Positions 36,240 through 44,329 of a stretch of DNA of 64,000 bases are shown piece after piece (the stretch's first letter is position 1; each line of letters starts with the position of its first letter). The stretch covers positions 124,001 through 188,000 of the forward strand of contig CAIZHQ010000025.1 in assembly GCA_903932865.1 (NCBI GenBank), written 5' to 3'. Source of the stretch: an uncultured Burkholderiales bacterium (lineage in GTDB: Bacteria; Pseudomonadota; Gammaproteobacteria; Burkholderiales; Burkholderiaceae_C). The translations under genes were made by a program, and so were the position numbers. Below the pieces are notes generated by a model. That model did not search any database. It was not told the origin of the DNA and saw nothing but the letters and a program-made list of their open reading frames with translations.

Positions 36240-38621
36240 TCAATTTCTGAACAGATCCAGTATCCGCTTGCGCTCTTCTTGCGGCTGTATGGCGTCTGCT
36301 TGGCCACTGGTGTCGCTCAGTGAAGAAATGCCGTTGTTGCCTGAAAACTCCGAATAAAACCATTCGCCCCCGATTTGGACCAAGCCCTCTGCAGGCTTGG
36401 GCTCGGTGATGGGCAGGGTCCGCAAGGCGGTTTCCATGTACTTGATCCAGACAGGCAAGCTCAGACCTCCCCCGGTTTCACGGTCGCCGAGTTTGCGGGG
36501 TGTGTCGTAACCGATCCAGACCACGGCGGCGATTTGGCTGTGGTAGCCCGCAAACCAAGCGTCCATGGCATCGTTGGTGGTGCCGGTTTTGCCGTAAATG
36601 TCCGGCCGTTTGAGGGTCGATTGCGCGCGGGCGGCCGTGCCTGAGCGGGTCACTTCCTGCAACAGGTTGGTCATGACGAAAGCGTTGCGCTGGGGAATCG
36701 CGCGTTTTGACGTTTCATCGATTTCAGGCGCAGGACTGTCGACCAACAAGCGGTCCTTGTAGTCGGTGATGCGGTTGATCAAGTGGGGGCTGACCCGGTA
36801 CCCTCCATTGGCAAAAACCGAATAGCCCGTGGCCATTTGCATGACCGTGACCGAGCCTGCACCCAAGGCCATGGTCAGGTAGGGCGGGTGTTTGTCCGCG
36901 TCAAAGCCAAAGCGGGTGACCCACTCTTGTGCCGGGCGGGTGCCCACCGATTGAAGCACGCGAATGGAGACCATGTTCTTGGACTTGGCCAAGCCGGTGC
37001 GCAAGCTCATGGGGCCATCAAACTTGCCATCGTAATTTTTGGGCTCCCAGGGTTGGCCACCGGTCACGCCACCATCAAAAAACAAGGGCGCGTCGTTGAC
37101 CATGGTCGCAGGCGACATGCCTTTCTCAAGGGCGGCGGAATAGATGAAAGGTTTGAAACTGGAGCCTGGCTGCCGCCAAGCCTGAGTGACATGGTTGAAT
37201 TTGTTCTTGGCAAAGTCAAAGCCGCCGACCAGGGCTCGGATGGCGCCTGTTTGAGGGGTCAAGGCCACAAAAGCGCCTTCGACTTCCGGCAATTGGGTGA
37301 GTTCCCACTGGCCCTTGGGCAGTTGAACAATGCGAACAACAGCGCCTTTGCGTATGCGTTTGGCCTCTGGTGCTTTGTCTGACAGGCCTGATTGGACTGG
37401 CAAGAGACCCTCGCCTGTGATGGTGATTTGTTCGCTGTTTTGTCGGACCACCACAACTTTTTTAGGGGAGGCCTCGAGCACGACCGCTGACACCACATCA
37501 CCGTTGTCCGGGTGTTCTTCCAGAGTCTCGTCAATCAGGTCTTCGGCCAGTTTGGGGTCGTTGGGCAGGTTGATGAATTTTTCAGGCCCTCGGTACACCT
37601 GACGCCGCTCATAGTCCATCAGGCCCTGGCGCAAAGCTTGGTAGGCCGCCATTTGATCCTGTGACTGAATGGTGGTGTAAACATTCAGCCCACGGGTGTA
37701 GGTGTCCTGGCCATATTGGGCGAAGACCATTTGTCTGACCGTTTCTGCGACAAATTCGGCGTGCAGGGTTTTTTTGTTGCCCGAAGACTTCAGAGCCAAA
37801 GGTTCGGCCTTGGCTTGCGCAGCCTGTCGAGCGGTGATGTAGCCGTTTTCTTCCATGCGCTCGATGATGTAGAGCTGCCGTGAACGAGCGCGTTTGGGGT
37901 TGGCGATGGGGTTGAAGGCTGAGGGTGCTTTGGGAAGACCGGCCAGCATGGCCGCTTCGGCAATGGAGATGTTTTTGAGCGATTTGCCGAAGTAGGTTTC
38001 TGCCGCTGAGGCAAAACCATAGGCCCGGTTGCCCAGGAAGATCTGGTTCATGTAGATCTCAAGAATCTGGTCCTTGGTCAACAGGTGTTCCAGTTTGTAG
38101 GTCAGCAAAATTTCGTAGATCTTGCGGGTGTAGGTTTTTTCGGAAGACAAGTAGACATTGCGCGCCACCTGCATGGTGATGGTGGAAGCACCTTGGCTTT
38201 TCAAACGCCCGATGTTGGCGAAACCCGCACGCAAAATGCCCAGGTAGTCCACGCCGCCGTGGTCGTAAAAGCGGTTGTCCTCAATGGACAGCACCGCGTC
38301 TTTCATGATTTTTGGGATGTCTTGGATGGGTGTGAGGTTGCGGCGCTCTTCGCCAAATTCACCCATCAACTGACCATCGGCGGTGAACACGCGCAGAGGC
38401 AGTTTGGGCTTGTAGTTGGCCAGGTCCGAGATGTCTGGCAAGTTCGGATAGGCCGTCACCATGGCCACGCCCACCACCATCAGCAAACAAAACAAGCCTG
38501 CTGCAAGCAAGCCCATGGCCCACAAGGCCAACTTGACCAGCCAGTCCAAAGCGCTGGCGGCGGGGAGATGGGTTTTTGAGGCTCTTTGGCGGGTGTCCGG
38601 TGCAGTGTCTTGTTGGGGCAT
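36240..38621 (-). CDS. mrcA: Penicillin-binding protein 1A (bifunctional)
   Basis: A 793-residue inner-membrane peptidoglycan synthase. A membrane helix is at about 27-52, the GT51 glycosyltransferase has EDNRFYDHGGVD near residue 113 and TMQVARNVYLS, and the transpeptidase has the Ser nucleophile in GSSFKPF near 485, and KTGTTNDAMDAWFAGY near 678. An OB-like insert separates them. It is divergent from a pil/hof-like cluster, the same order as mrcA-hofM in E. coli. Confidence 0.95.
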   Translation of the reverse strand: MPQQDTAPDTRQRASKTHLPAASALDWLVKLALWAMGLLAAGLFCLLMVVGVAMVTAYPNLPDISDLANYKPKLPLRVFTADGQLMGEFGEERRNLTPIQDIPKIMKDAVLSIEDNRFYDHGGVDYLGILRAGFANIGRLKSQGASTITMQVARNVYLSSEKTYTRKIYEILLTYKLEHLLTKDQILEIYMNQIFLGNRAYGFASAAETYFGKSLKNISIAEAAMLAGLPKAPSAFNPIANPKRARSRQLYIIERMEENGYITARQAAQAKAEPLALKSSGNKKTLHAEFVAETVRQMVFAQYGQDTYTRGLNVYTTIQSQDQMAAYQALRQGLMDYERRQVYRGPEKFINLPNDPKLAEDLIDETLEEHPDNGDVVSAVVLEASPKKVVVVRQNSEQITITGEGLLPVQSGLSDKAPEAKRIRKGAVVRIVQLPKGQWELTQLPEVEGAFVALTPQTGAIRALVGGFDFAKNKFNHVTQAWRQPGSSFKPFIYSAALEKGMSPATMVNDAPLFFDGGVTGGQPWEPKNYDGKFDGPMSLRTGLAKSKNMVSIRVLQSVGTRPAQEWVTRFGFDADKHPPYLTMALGAGSVTVMQMATGYSVFANGGYRVSPHLINRITDYKDRLLVDSPAPEIDETSKRAIPQRNAFVMTNLLQEVTRSGTAARAQSTLKRPDIYGKTGTTNDAMDAWFAGYHSQIAAVVWIGYDTPRKLGDRETGGGLSLPVWIKYMETALRTLPITEPKPAEGLVQIGGEWFYSEFSGNNGISSLSDTSGQADAIQPQEERKRILDLFRN

Positions 38622-38806
38622 AGAGCTTGGGGTGGGTGCGGCCAGCGGATTACCGGACGCATTGCATTATAAAAATCCTGCGCGGCCACGCAGCGTCAGT
38701 TCTGAAAATGTGAATACTTTGAGTATAAAAATGGATTGTTCTTCCAACAAAATCATGTTAAAAAACTTGCCAAAACAAGCCATCTTTGGCTTAGACAAGG
38801 AGGATC

Positions 38807-39541
38807 ATGCCATCTTGGTCTCGGTTTTGGCAGCAATGGGCCAGTCGTCGGGCGCGGCGGGCTTGGGGCTTGGCCTCGGATGGGCAGGACTGGGCCTTGA
38901 TGGGCTTGTCATTTCACAAAGTGGTGGGTGTTCGGGTGCAAGCGATGGAAAAAATCACACCCATAGGCTCGGATCACGCAGCTTTTGGATTCAGCGAAGG
39001 CTTGAGGCGGGTGGGTGTGCTGGCGCGCCAGCAAGTTTCTGTGGCCTTGGCTGAAGACAAGGTGGTGGCGGGGGTCCTGGAGTTGCCTGCAGAATTGCCC
39101 CGCGATGACTGGGCCAGCGAGGTGCAACTGGAAGTGGCGCAGGTGCTGGGCTTGGCGCCAGATGAGGTCAATTTTGATTTTGAAGCCGACCCGGTGAGCC
39201 AGGGATTGCTGACCCGCGTGCATTGGGTAGGTTGCGATCAGGTGCACATTCTGGCGCTCAAGGATGCTGTGCGCACGGCCGGTTGGCAGCTCGACAGCGT
39301 AGAGCCCGCTTGGTACGCAGCCCATCGGGCGGTTTGCCACCTCAAGGGGGGGCTGGACAGTTTGCTCACGCAAGCACCGCAAGACTGGCAATTCGATTTG
39401 ACAGTGGATGAGGACCTGGGCCAATGGCAACGGTTGGGCGGTACCCCTGTGGAATGGAATTTGTTGTTGAAGCAGGCCCTGCAATCGACCGCCGGGCCCC
39501 GCTTGGTGGCCTCGGGTCTGGCGCTCAAAGCCTGGCTGTGA
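38807..39541 (+). CDS. Short PilM/HofM-like protein
   Basis: A 244-residue protein resembling only the first two thirds of PilM: the N-terminal WGLASDGQDWALM region and the following AEDKVVAGVLELPAEL fit the PilM/actin-like start, but the usual C-terminal nucleotide-binding half seen in about 350-residue PilM is missing. Size matches HofM (about 260). A strong AAGGAGG at 38797-38803 precedes the ATG, behind a small hairpin AAGCCA-TCTT-TGGCTT. First gene of a four-gene overlapping operon. Confidence 0.7.
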   Translation: MPSWSRFWQQWASRRARRAWGLASDGQDWALMGLSFHKVVGVRVQAMEKITPIGSDHAAFGFSEGLRRVGVLARQQVSVALAEDKVVAGVLELPAELPRDDWASEVQLEVAQVLGLAPDEVNFDFEADPVSQGLLTRVHWVGCDQVHILALKDAVRTAGWQLDSVEPAWYAAHRAVCHLKGGLDSLLTQAPQDWQFDLTVDEDLGQWQRLGGTPVEWNLLLKQALQSTAGPRLVASGLALKAWL

Positions 39542-40179
39542 TGATGGCCTTCAACCTTTTGCAATACCCTGCTTTGGCGAGACAGCGCCGAAGACTTCAC
39601 CGCAGGTGGACCTCCTTGGCCGGTTTGGTGGTGGGGAGTCTGACGGCCTTGTGGTGGGTGGCGGGGGTACAGGAACAACGGCTGCAACTCGAGCAAGAAC
39701 GTGCCGTGCTGCAGTCCCGCTTGAAGAAGGTGCAAACCCAGTTGGCGACTGACAAGGCCCGGCATGCGCAGCACACCACATGGCAGCAGCAAGCCGAACG
39801 TGTTCAAGCGCTGAAGGTGGAGTTACAGGCCTGGGAGGACTTGCATCAGGCCTTGTTGCAGGAAGCAGGTCCGGATGCGGTGCAGTTGTTGCGCTTTCAG
39901 CTCGATTCACAAACCCTGGAGTTGCACGGTCAGGCGATCGATTTGCAGCGAATGGCACAGGCACAAGCGCGCTTGTCTGTGCCACTCGCTGACCCTGTAA
40001 GAGACAAAGCCTGGACGCTGGTCAGCTTGCTGAATGCGGCGGGTGCTGACAACGCAGCCCCGCGGGCGACGCAGGAGTTTGTCTGGCAGGCCCCTTGGCC
40101 TCTGTTGGGAACGGGCCGCGTTGCTGCGGCCCCAGGCATAGACCAGCTTCAGGCCGAGCTTGGCAAGGAGCGGCCATGA
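39541..40179 (+). CDS. PilN/HofN-like membrane protein
   Basis: A 212-residue protein. The start MMAFNLLQYPALARQRRRLH matches the PilN cytoplasmic tail (usually INLLPYRE), which binds PilM. One membrane helix (about residues 26-45) is followed by a coiled coil (EQRLQLEQERAVLQSRLKKV). The ATG shares bases with the upstream stop. It would form the inner-membrane alignment complex with PilO. Confidence 0.78.
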   Translation: MMAFNLLQYPALARQRRRLHRRWTSLAGLVVGSLTALWWVAGVQEQRLQLEQERAVLQSRLKKVQTQLATDKARHAQHTTWQQQAERVQALKVELQAWEDLHQALLQEAGPDAVQLLRFQLDSQTLELHGQAIDLQRMAQAQARLSVPLADPVRDKAWTLVSLLNAAGADNAAPRATQEFVWQAPWPLLGTGRVAAAPGIDQLQAELGKERP

Positions 40180-41258
40180 TGCGACCCCGAGCATTGGCTT
40201 GGCCTGCCCTGTCCCCTGCTTGGCAACTGGGTTGGCCCAGACTGTGGCGCGACCGGTGGCGCTGGTTGGCACGCCGCTGGGCATTTGCACTGGCCGGATT
40301 TGGGTTGGGTTTGCTTGGGGTAGGCAGCGTGCAACTCGAAGCCTTGGACGCATTGTGGGAAAGTGAGGCTCAGGTACAAGACCTGCGGGCGCAATTTCCG
40401 GCGCAGCAAAAGCAGGCCAGCAAGGGGCCAGGAGCCCACGCGGATTTGAACGCTCCAACAGGCCCGCCACAGGTCTTGGCGTGGTGGCCTGTTCAAGGCA
40501 CGCAGTCCGCAGTTTGGCCGCAACTGGAGCGTTTATTCGCGCATCATGGCGTGCGTTTGTTGTCTTTGCGACCTGAGCCCTCCAGCCCGATGGGCGCTTG
40601 GCCCAGCCAGGCCGTGGCGTTGCGGCTGCAGGCCCGCTTTGACGATTGGGTGGCTGTTTGGACCGCCATGAATACGCGCGGCCCAGTTTGGGGCATTGAG
40701 CGTTTGCGCATCACCCCCCAGGGTGGCGAGGTGGCCATCGAAGCCGTGTTGCGCCTGTGGCTTTCTCCAGCGGCAACGAGCACACCGGGTGGGGGCGCAG
40801 CGTTAGCGCCTGGTGCGTTGTTTCCCAGTCCCGTTTCTGTTGGGTTGCGACCCAGGGCAGGTGGCCCTGTCTTTGTGACAACGCCTTTACCCAGCGTGGC
40901 CTCTTCGGTGGCAGTCCCGAACTTCAAGGGCGAGGACCCGGTGTCCTCGCAAACCGGGGCTGGCGTGCAGTCGCGGACCTCACCGCAAGAGAACCTGGCT
41001 TCGGTATTGCCAACAGCGCTGTTTTCGCCTGATCCAGCCGATTGGCCCTTGGAGCAAGTTCGTCTGGTGGGCATTTGGCAGCATGGGCATGATGCGCAGC
41101 TCATTTTGATGGCTGGACCGCATTGGGTGCGTGCCCGAGTTGGCCAGCGCATCGGCACGCAAGGCCACGTGGTGCAGAGCATTCATGCACGGGAGGTGCA
41201 TTTGCGCGCTGCGCAAGGTCCGATGCAGGTGATCGGTTTGGAAAAGGCAAAGCCATGA
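40176..41258 (+). CDS. PilO-PilP (HofO-HofP) fusion protein
   Basis: A 360-residue protein. The N-terminus has one membrane helix (about residues 37-57) and a PilO-like periplasmic part (WWPVQGTQSAVWPQLERL). After a Pro/Ser/Gly-rich linker (about 220-290) the last 70 residues form a PilP-like domain: LEQVRLVGIWQHGHDAQLIL, RVGQRIGTQGHVVQSI. PilO and PilP are normally separate genes. It lacks a PilP lipobox, being anchored by the PilO helix. ATGA overlap with both neighbours. Confidence 0.75.
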   Translation: MMRPRALAWPALSPAWQLGWPRLWRDRWRWLARRWAFALAGFGLGLLGVGSVQLEALDALWESEAQVQDLRAQFPAQQKQASKGPGAHADLNAPTGPPQVLAWWPVQGTQSAVWPQLERLFAHHGVRLLSLRPEPSSPMGAWPSQAVALRLQARFDDWVAVWTAMNTRGPVWGIERLRITPQGGEVAIEAVLRLWLSPAATSTPGGGAALAPGALFPSPVSVGLRPRAGGPVFVTTPLPSVASSVAVPNFKGEDPVSSQTGAGVQSRTSPQENLASVLPTALFSPDPADWPLEQVRLVGIWQHGHDAQLILMAGPHWVRARVGQRIGTQGHVVQSIHAREVHLRAAQGPMQVIGLEKAKP

Positions 41259-42715
41259 GATCCATTTCACTTCCTTTCAGTGCTTACAAAAATCCGTTGT
41301 GGCTTGCCGCACTGTGTTGTTTGAGCTTTTGCATGGCGCCTGATGCGGTGGCGCAAACCCCGCAGCAGGACAGACCGAAGATTTGGAGTGAACCTTCCGC
41401 TTTGAAGAGTGCCCTCGCTCCAGGCTCCGCCGATGATCTTCGGCCCATCAGCCTGAACTTTCAGAGTGTCGAGATCACCACGTTGCTGCAGGTGTTTGCC
41501 GAGTTCACCGGCTTAAACTTGGTGGCCACCGACAGCGTGAAGGGCCAGGTGACGGTTCGACTGACCGATGTGCCTTGGCCACAAGCCCTGCAAATTGTGT
41601 TGCAGTCCAAGGGTCTGGCCTCACGACAGGATGGGCGTGTGCTGTGGGTGGCTCCGCAGGGTGAATGGGCCCATCGCGAAAAAATGCAACTTGAAGCCCA
41701 AACTGCGCTGGAGTCCGTGAGTCCGGTGCAGACGATGAACATGCGTTTGCAATATGCCCGGGCCACGGACGTCGCTCAGCGCTTGCAAGGGGCTGGATCG
41801 GGTGGTGGTGGCCGTTGGCTCAGCAGTCGGGGCAGTGTGTTGGCCGAGCCGCGGACCAACCAGTTGTTCATTTCCGACTTGCCTCAGCGTCTGCTCGAGG
41901 TGCAAAAACTGTTGGTCCAGCTGGACATTCCTGTGCGCCAGGTGCTGATTGAGGCCCGTATTGTCGAGGCCGATGACCAGTTTGGACAATCGCTGGGCGT
42001 GCGATTGGGGGCTGGACTGGCGGTGCCCTTGCGTGTGAACCAGCGGGCCAACACCCTGGCTTTGGGGGCGGGCAATGCCGAGACGGGCGCGGGGGTGGTG
42101 TCCGGCAACCAGGTCAAGTTGCCCGCGGGCTCGGCTGGGCAGACATTGAACACGCCTGCCAGTTTTGCGGTGTCATTGTTCAACGCGGCGGCCGATCGGT
42201 TCATCAACGTGGAAATTTCCGCGCTGGAAGCCGATGGTCGAGGCAAGGTGGTGTCGCGCCCTCGGGTGGTTACAGCCGACCAAACCAAGGCCTTGATCGA
42301 GCAAGGGACCGAATTGCCTTACCAAACGGCTTCAGCCAGTGGCGCAACCTCGATCACCTTTCGAAAAGCCAACCTGAAGCTGGAGGTGACGCCGCAAATC
42401 ACCCCTGATGGCTCGGTGGTGTTGGAGGTCGACGTCAACCGCGACAGTGTGGGCCAGATCACCCCTGCTGGTTTTGCCATCAACACCAAACACGTCAAGA
42501 CCCAGGTGCGGGTGGAGGACGGTGGCACCGTGGTGCTGGGCGGTATTTACGAAGAGACCGACCGCAACAACGAAGCCAAGGTGCCGGGCCTGGGGGATAT
42601 GCCGGGCTTGGGCTGGTTGTTCAAAAACCGCGACAAGGCACAGCGCAAAAGTGAGTTGCTGATTTTTTTGACACCCCGCGTCATGGCCGATGGTCCGGCA
42701 GCAGTGCCGCCCTGA
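41255..42715 (+). CDS. Secretin, HofQ/PilQ-like
   Basis: A 486-residue outer-membrane secretin. A signal peptide (to about residue 35, ending AVA) precedes a secretin/TonB N-terminal domain (LNFQSVEITTLLQVF), an N1 domain, and the secretin core ending VPGLGDMPGLGWLFKNRDK and LLIFLTPRVM. It has no AMIN domains and is much shorter than typical PilQ (about 700), similar to HofQ (412). The channel probably serves DNA uptake or a reduced pilus. Overlaps the previous stop. Confidence 0.88.
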   Translation: MRSISLPFSAYKNPLWLAALCCLSFCMAPDAVAQTPQQDRPKIWSEPSALKSALAPGSADDLRPISLNFQSVEITTLLQVFAEFTGLNLVATDSVKGQVTVRLTDVPWPQALQIVLQSKGLASRQDGRVLWVAPQGEWAHREKMQLEAQTALESVSPVQTMNMRLQYARATDVAQRLQGAGSGGGGRWLSSRGSVLAEPRTNQLFISDLPQRLLEVQKLLVQLDIPVRQVLIEARIVEADDQFGQSLGVRLGAGLAVPLRVNQRANTLALGAGNAETGAGVVSGNQVKLPAGSAGQTLNTPASFAVSLFNAAADRFINVEISALEADGRGKVVSRPRVVTADQTKALIEQGTELPYQTASASGATSITFRKANLKLEVTPQITPDGSVVLEVDVNRDSVGQITPAGFAINTKHVKTQVRVEDGGTVVLGGIYEETDRNNEAKVPGLGDMPGLGWLFKNRDKAQRKSELLIFLTPRVMADGPAAVPP

Positions 42716-42800
42716 GGCCTGCCCAGGTTTATCTGTGGCTGTTCATGGGGCAGCTCGGTGGCCAGGTCCACCACCACGTCGAATACACTTGAAAGACGCG

Positions 42801-42839
42801 AACCCCAGTCCCTAGGGTTGGGGTTGACGCTGTTTTTTT
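42801..42839 (+). terminator. Probable terminator after the secretin gene
   Basis: AACCCCA (42801-42807) pairs with TGGGGTT (42819-42825) and encloses the palindrome CCCTAGGG. A run of seven T follows at 42833-42839, seven bases after the stem. The position between the secretin gene and aroK fits an operon end. Confidence 0.55.
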
Positions 42840-42855
42840 CTGCAAGAGACTTCCT

Positions 42856-43395
42856 TTGAGCATCATCTTTGTGGGCCTTCCCGGCTCAGGCAAAACCACC
42901 ATTGGCCGCCAATTGGCGCGGCGTCTTGGTCAGCCTTTTGTCGATTCCGACCATGAGATCGAGCACCGTCTGGGCTGCTCGATCCGGGAGTTTTTTGCCC
43001 GCGAGGGCGAGGACAGTTTCCGGAATCAGGAGCAGCAGGTGATCGACGAGTTGACGCAAACGCAGCAGGGCGTGATCGCCACGGGGGGCGGTGCCGTTCT
43101 GCGCGAAGCCAATCGACGGCACATGCATGAACGTGGCCAGGTGATCTACTTGCGTTCCACACCGGAAGATGTATTTCGGCGCGTGCGCCATGACACCGCT
43201 CGCCCTTTGCTTCAAGTGGACGATCCGCTGAGCCGTTTACGCACCTTGTTCGAATCGCGAGATCCGCTGTACCGTGAGGCGGCGCACTTTGTCATCGAAA
43301 CCGGTCGCCCTTCGGTGGCCATGCTGGTCAACATGATTTGCATGCAACTGGAGTTGGCAGGACATTTGCCGCTGAAAGATCAGGTCGGGCCTTAG
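42856..43395 (+). CDS. aroK: Shikimate kinase
   Basis: A 179-residue kinase that phosphorylates shikimate with ATP in the aromatic pathway. Walker [10 protein letters not shown] is near residues 7-15, [11 protein letters not shown] binds Mg and shikimate, and [13 protein letters not shown] is the LID region. The start is TTG at 42856; no in-frame ATG or GTG lies near. The usual partner aroB does not follow. A TetR-type gene is next. Confidence 0.94.
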   Translation: MSIIFVGLPGSGKTTIGRQLARRLGQPFVDSDHEIEHRLGCSIREFFAREGEDSFRNQEQQVIDELTQTQQGVIATGGGAVLREANRRHMHERGQVIYLRSTPEDVFRRVRHDTARPLLQVDDPLSRLRTLFESRDPLYREAAHFVIETGRPSVAMLVNMICMQLELAGHLPLKDQVGP

Positions 43396-43420
43396 CGTTC
43401 AGCGAGAGGCGTCTCAGGTC

Positions 43421-43440
43421 CAGTGTTTGCCGCTCAACGT
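43421..43440 (+). repeat. 20-bp dispersed repeat, copy 1 (after aroK)
   Basis: CAGTGTTTGCCGCTCAACGT at this site matches 54276-54295 in 19 of 20 positions. Each copy lies just beyond the 3' end of a gene. The first copy is followed by CAAAC, which would pair with GTTTG as a small hairpin. Confidence 0.5.
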
Positions 43441-43509
43441 CAAACGCCCCCCCGATTTGCCCTCATTAGGACAGGTGCATGTGTGTGGGTCGCAAAATTG
43501 GTGCAAAAT

Positions 43510-43523
43510 AGAACGATCGTTCT
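43510..43523. promoter_or_regulatory. TetR-family operator at the regulator's own start
   Basis: AGAACGATCGTTCT is a perfect 14-bp palindrome starting 26 bases before the ATG of the TetR gene. TetR proteins usually bind such short palindromes, so autoregulation is likely. It also sits upstream of the acyl-CoA dehydrogenase operon. Confidence 0.7.
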
Positions 43524-43535
43524 TTTTTATGCACC

Positions 43536-44282
43536 ATGACCGACACCCCAAACACGCGCAAAACCGAGCCCACTCCCGCTGCTGAAAATGGCCGCCGTGT
43601 GCTGATCAAAGGGCAGCAAACCAAGGCGGCCATCATTGACGCTGCCTTGGGCTTGGCCGCGCAAATTGGTCTGGAAGGCCTGTCGATTGGAGCCGTGGCT
43701 GAAGTTACGGGCATGAGCAAATCGGGCGTATTTGCCCACTTCGGCTCGCGCGAAGAGCTGCAGATCTCTGTCATCCGACAATACCATGAACGATTCGAGT
43801 CCGAGGTGTTTTATGCCGCCATGCAAAAACCGCGCGGCGTATCGAGACTGCAGGCCTTGTTTGACAACTGGATGGTGCAGACCTCGGCTGAGATCGATTC
43901 GGGTTGCATTTACATCAGTGGCGCGGTCGAATTTGACGACCGCACTGGCCCGGTGCGCGACGCGCTGGCCTCTTCTGTGTCCACTTGGCAAACCGCTTTG
44001 CGCCGGGCTGTGGAGCTGGCCCAGGCCGAAGGCCAAATCAGCCGCGCATCGGACGCTCACCAGATCGCTTTTGAAATCCACGGCCTGATCCTGGCCCTGC
44101 ATTACGAGGCCCGCTTTTTGCGTAACCCCAGCGCTACCGATCGCGCACGCCAAGGCTTTCAGCACATCTTGACCCGCTACGCCGGCACCGGCTCGCCTCC
44201 CCTGCCTGTGCCAGCCAGCGTGACCAAATCTCCCAAGCTTGCGGCCTTGCCCAATGCTCGTCGCAAGCCTGTGAACGACTGA
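43536..44282 (+). CDS. TetR/AcrR-family transcriptional regulator
   Basis: A 248-residue regulator. After a 30-residue polar tail the HTH (about 33-78) reads AAIIDAALGLAAQIGLEGLS then VTGMSKSGVFAHFGSREEL, a standard TetR pattern. The C-terminal ligand domain follows (ALFDNWMVQT, GPVRDAL). Position directly before acyl-CoA genes suggests it senses an acyl-CoA and represses them. Confidence 0.9.
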   Translation: MTDTPNTRKTEPTPAAENGRRVLIKGQQTKAAIIDAALGLAAQIGLEGLSIGAVAEVTGMSKSGVFAHFGSREELQISVIRQYHERFESEVFYAAMQKPRGVSRLQALFDNWMVQTSAEIDSGCIYISGAVEFDDRTGPVRDALASSVSTWQTALRRAVELAQAEGQISRASDAHQIAFEIHGLILALHYEARFLRNPSATDRARQGFQHILTRYAGTGSPPLPVPASVTKSPKLAALPNARRKPVND

Positions 44283-44329
44283 TTTTTTCCAATCCCCCAA
44301 GCATTCCCCACCGATTCAAGGAGTTTCAC

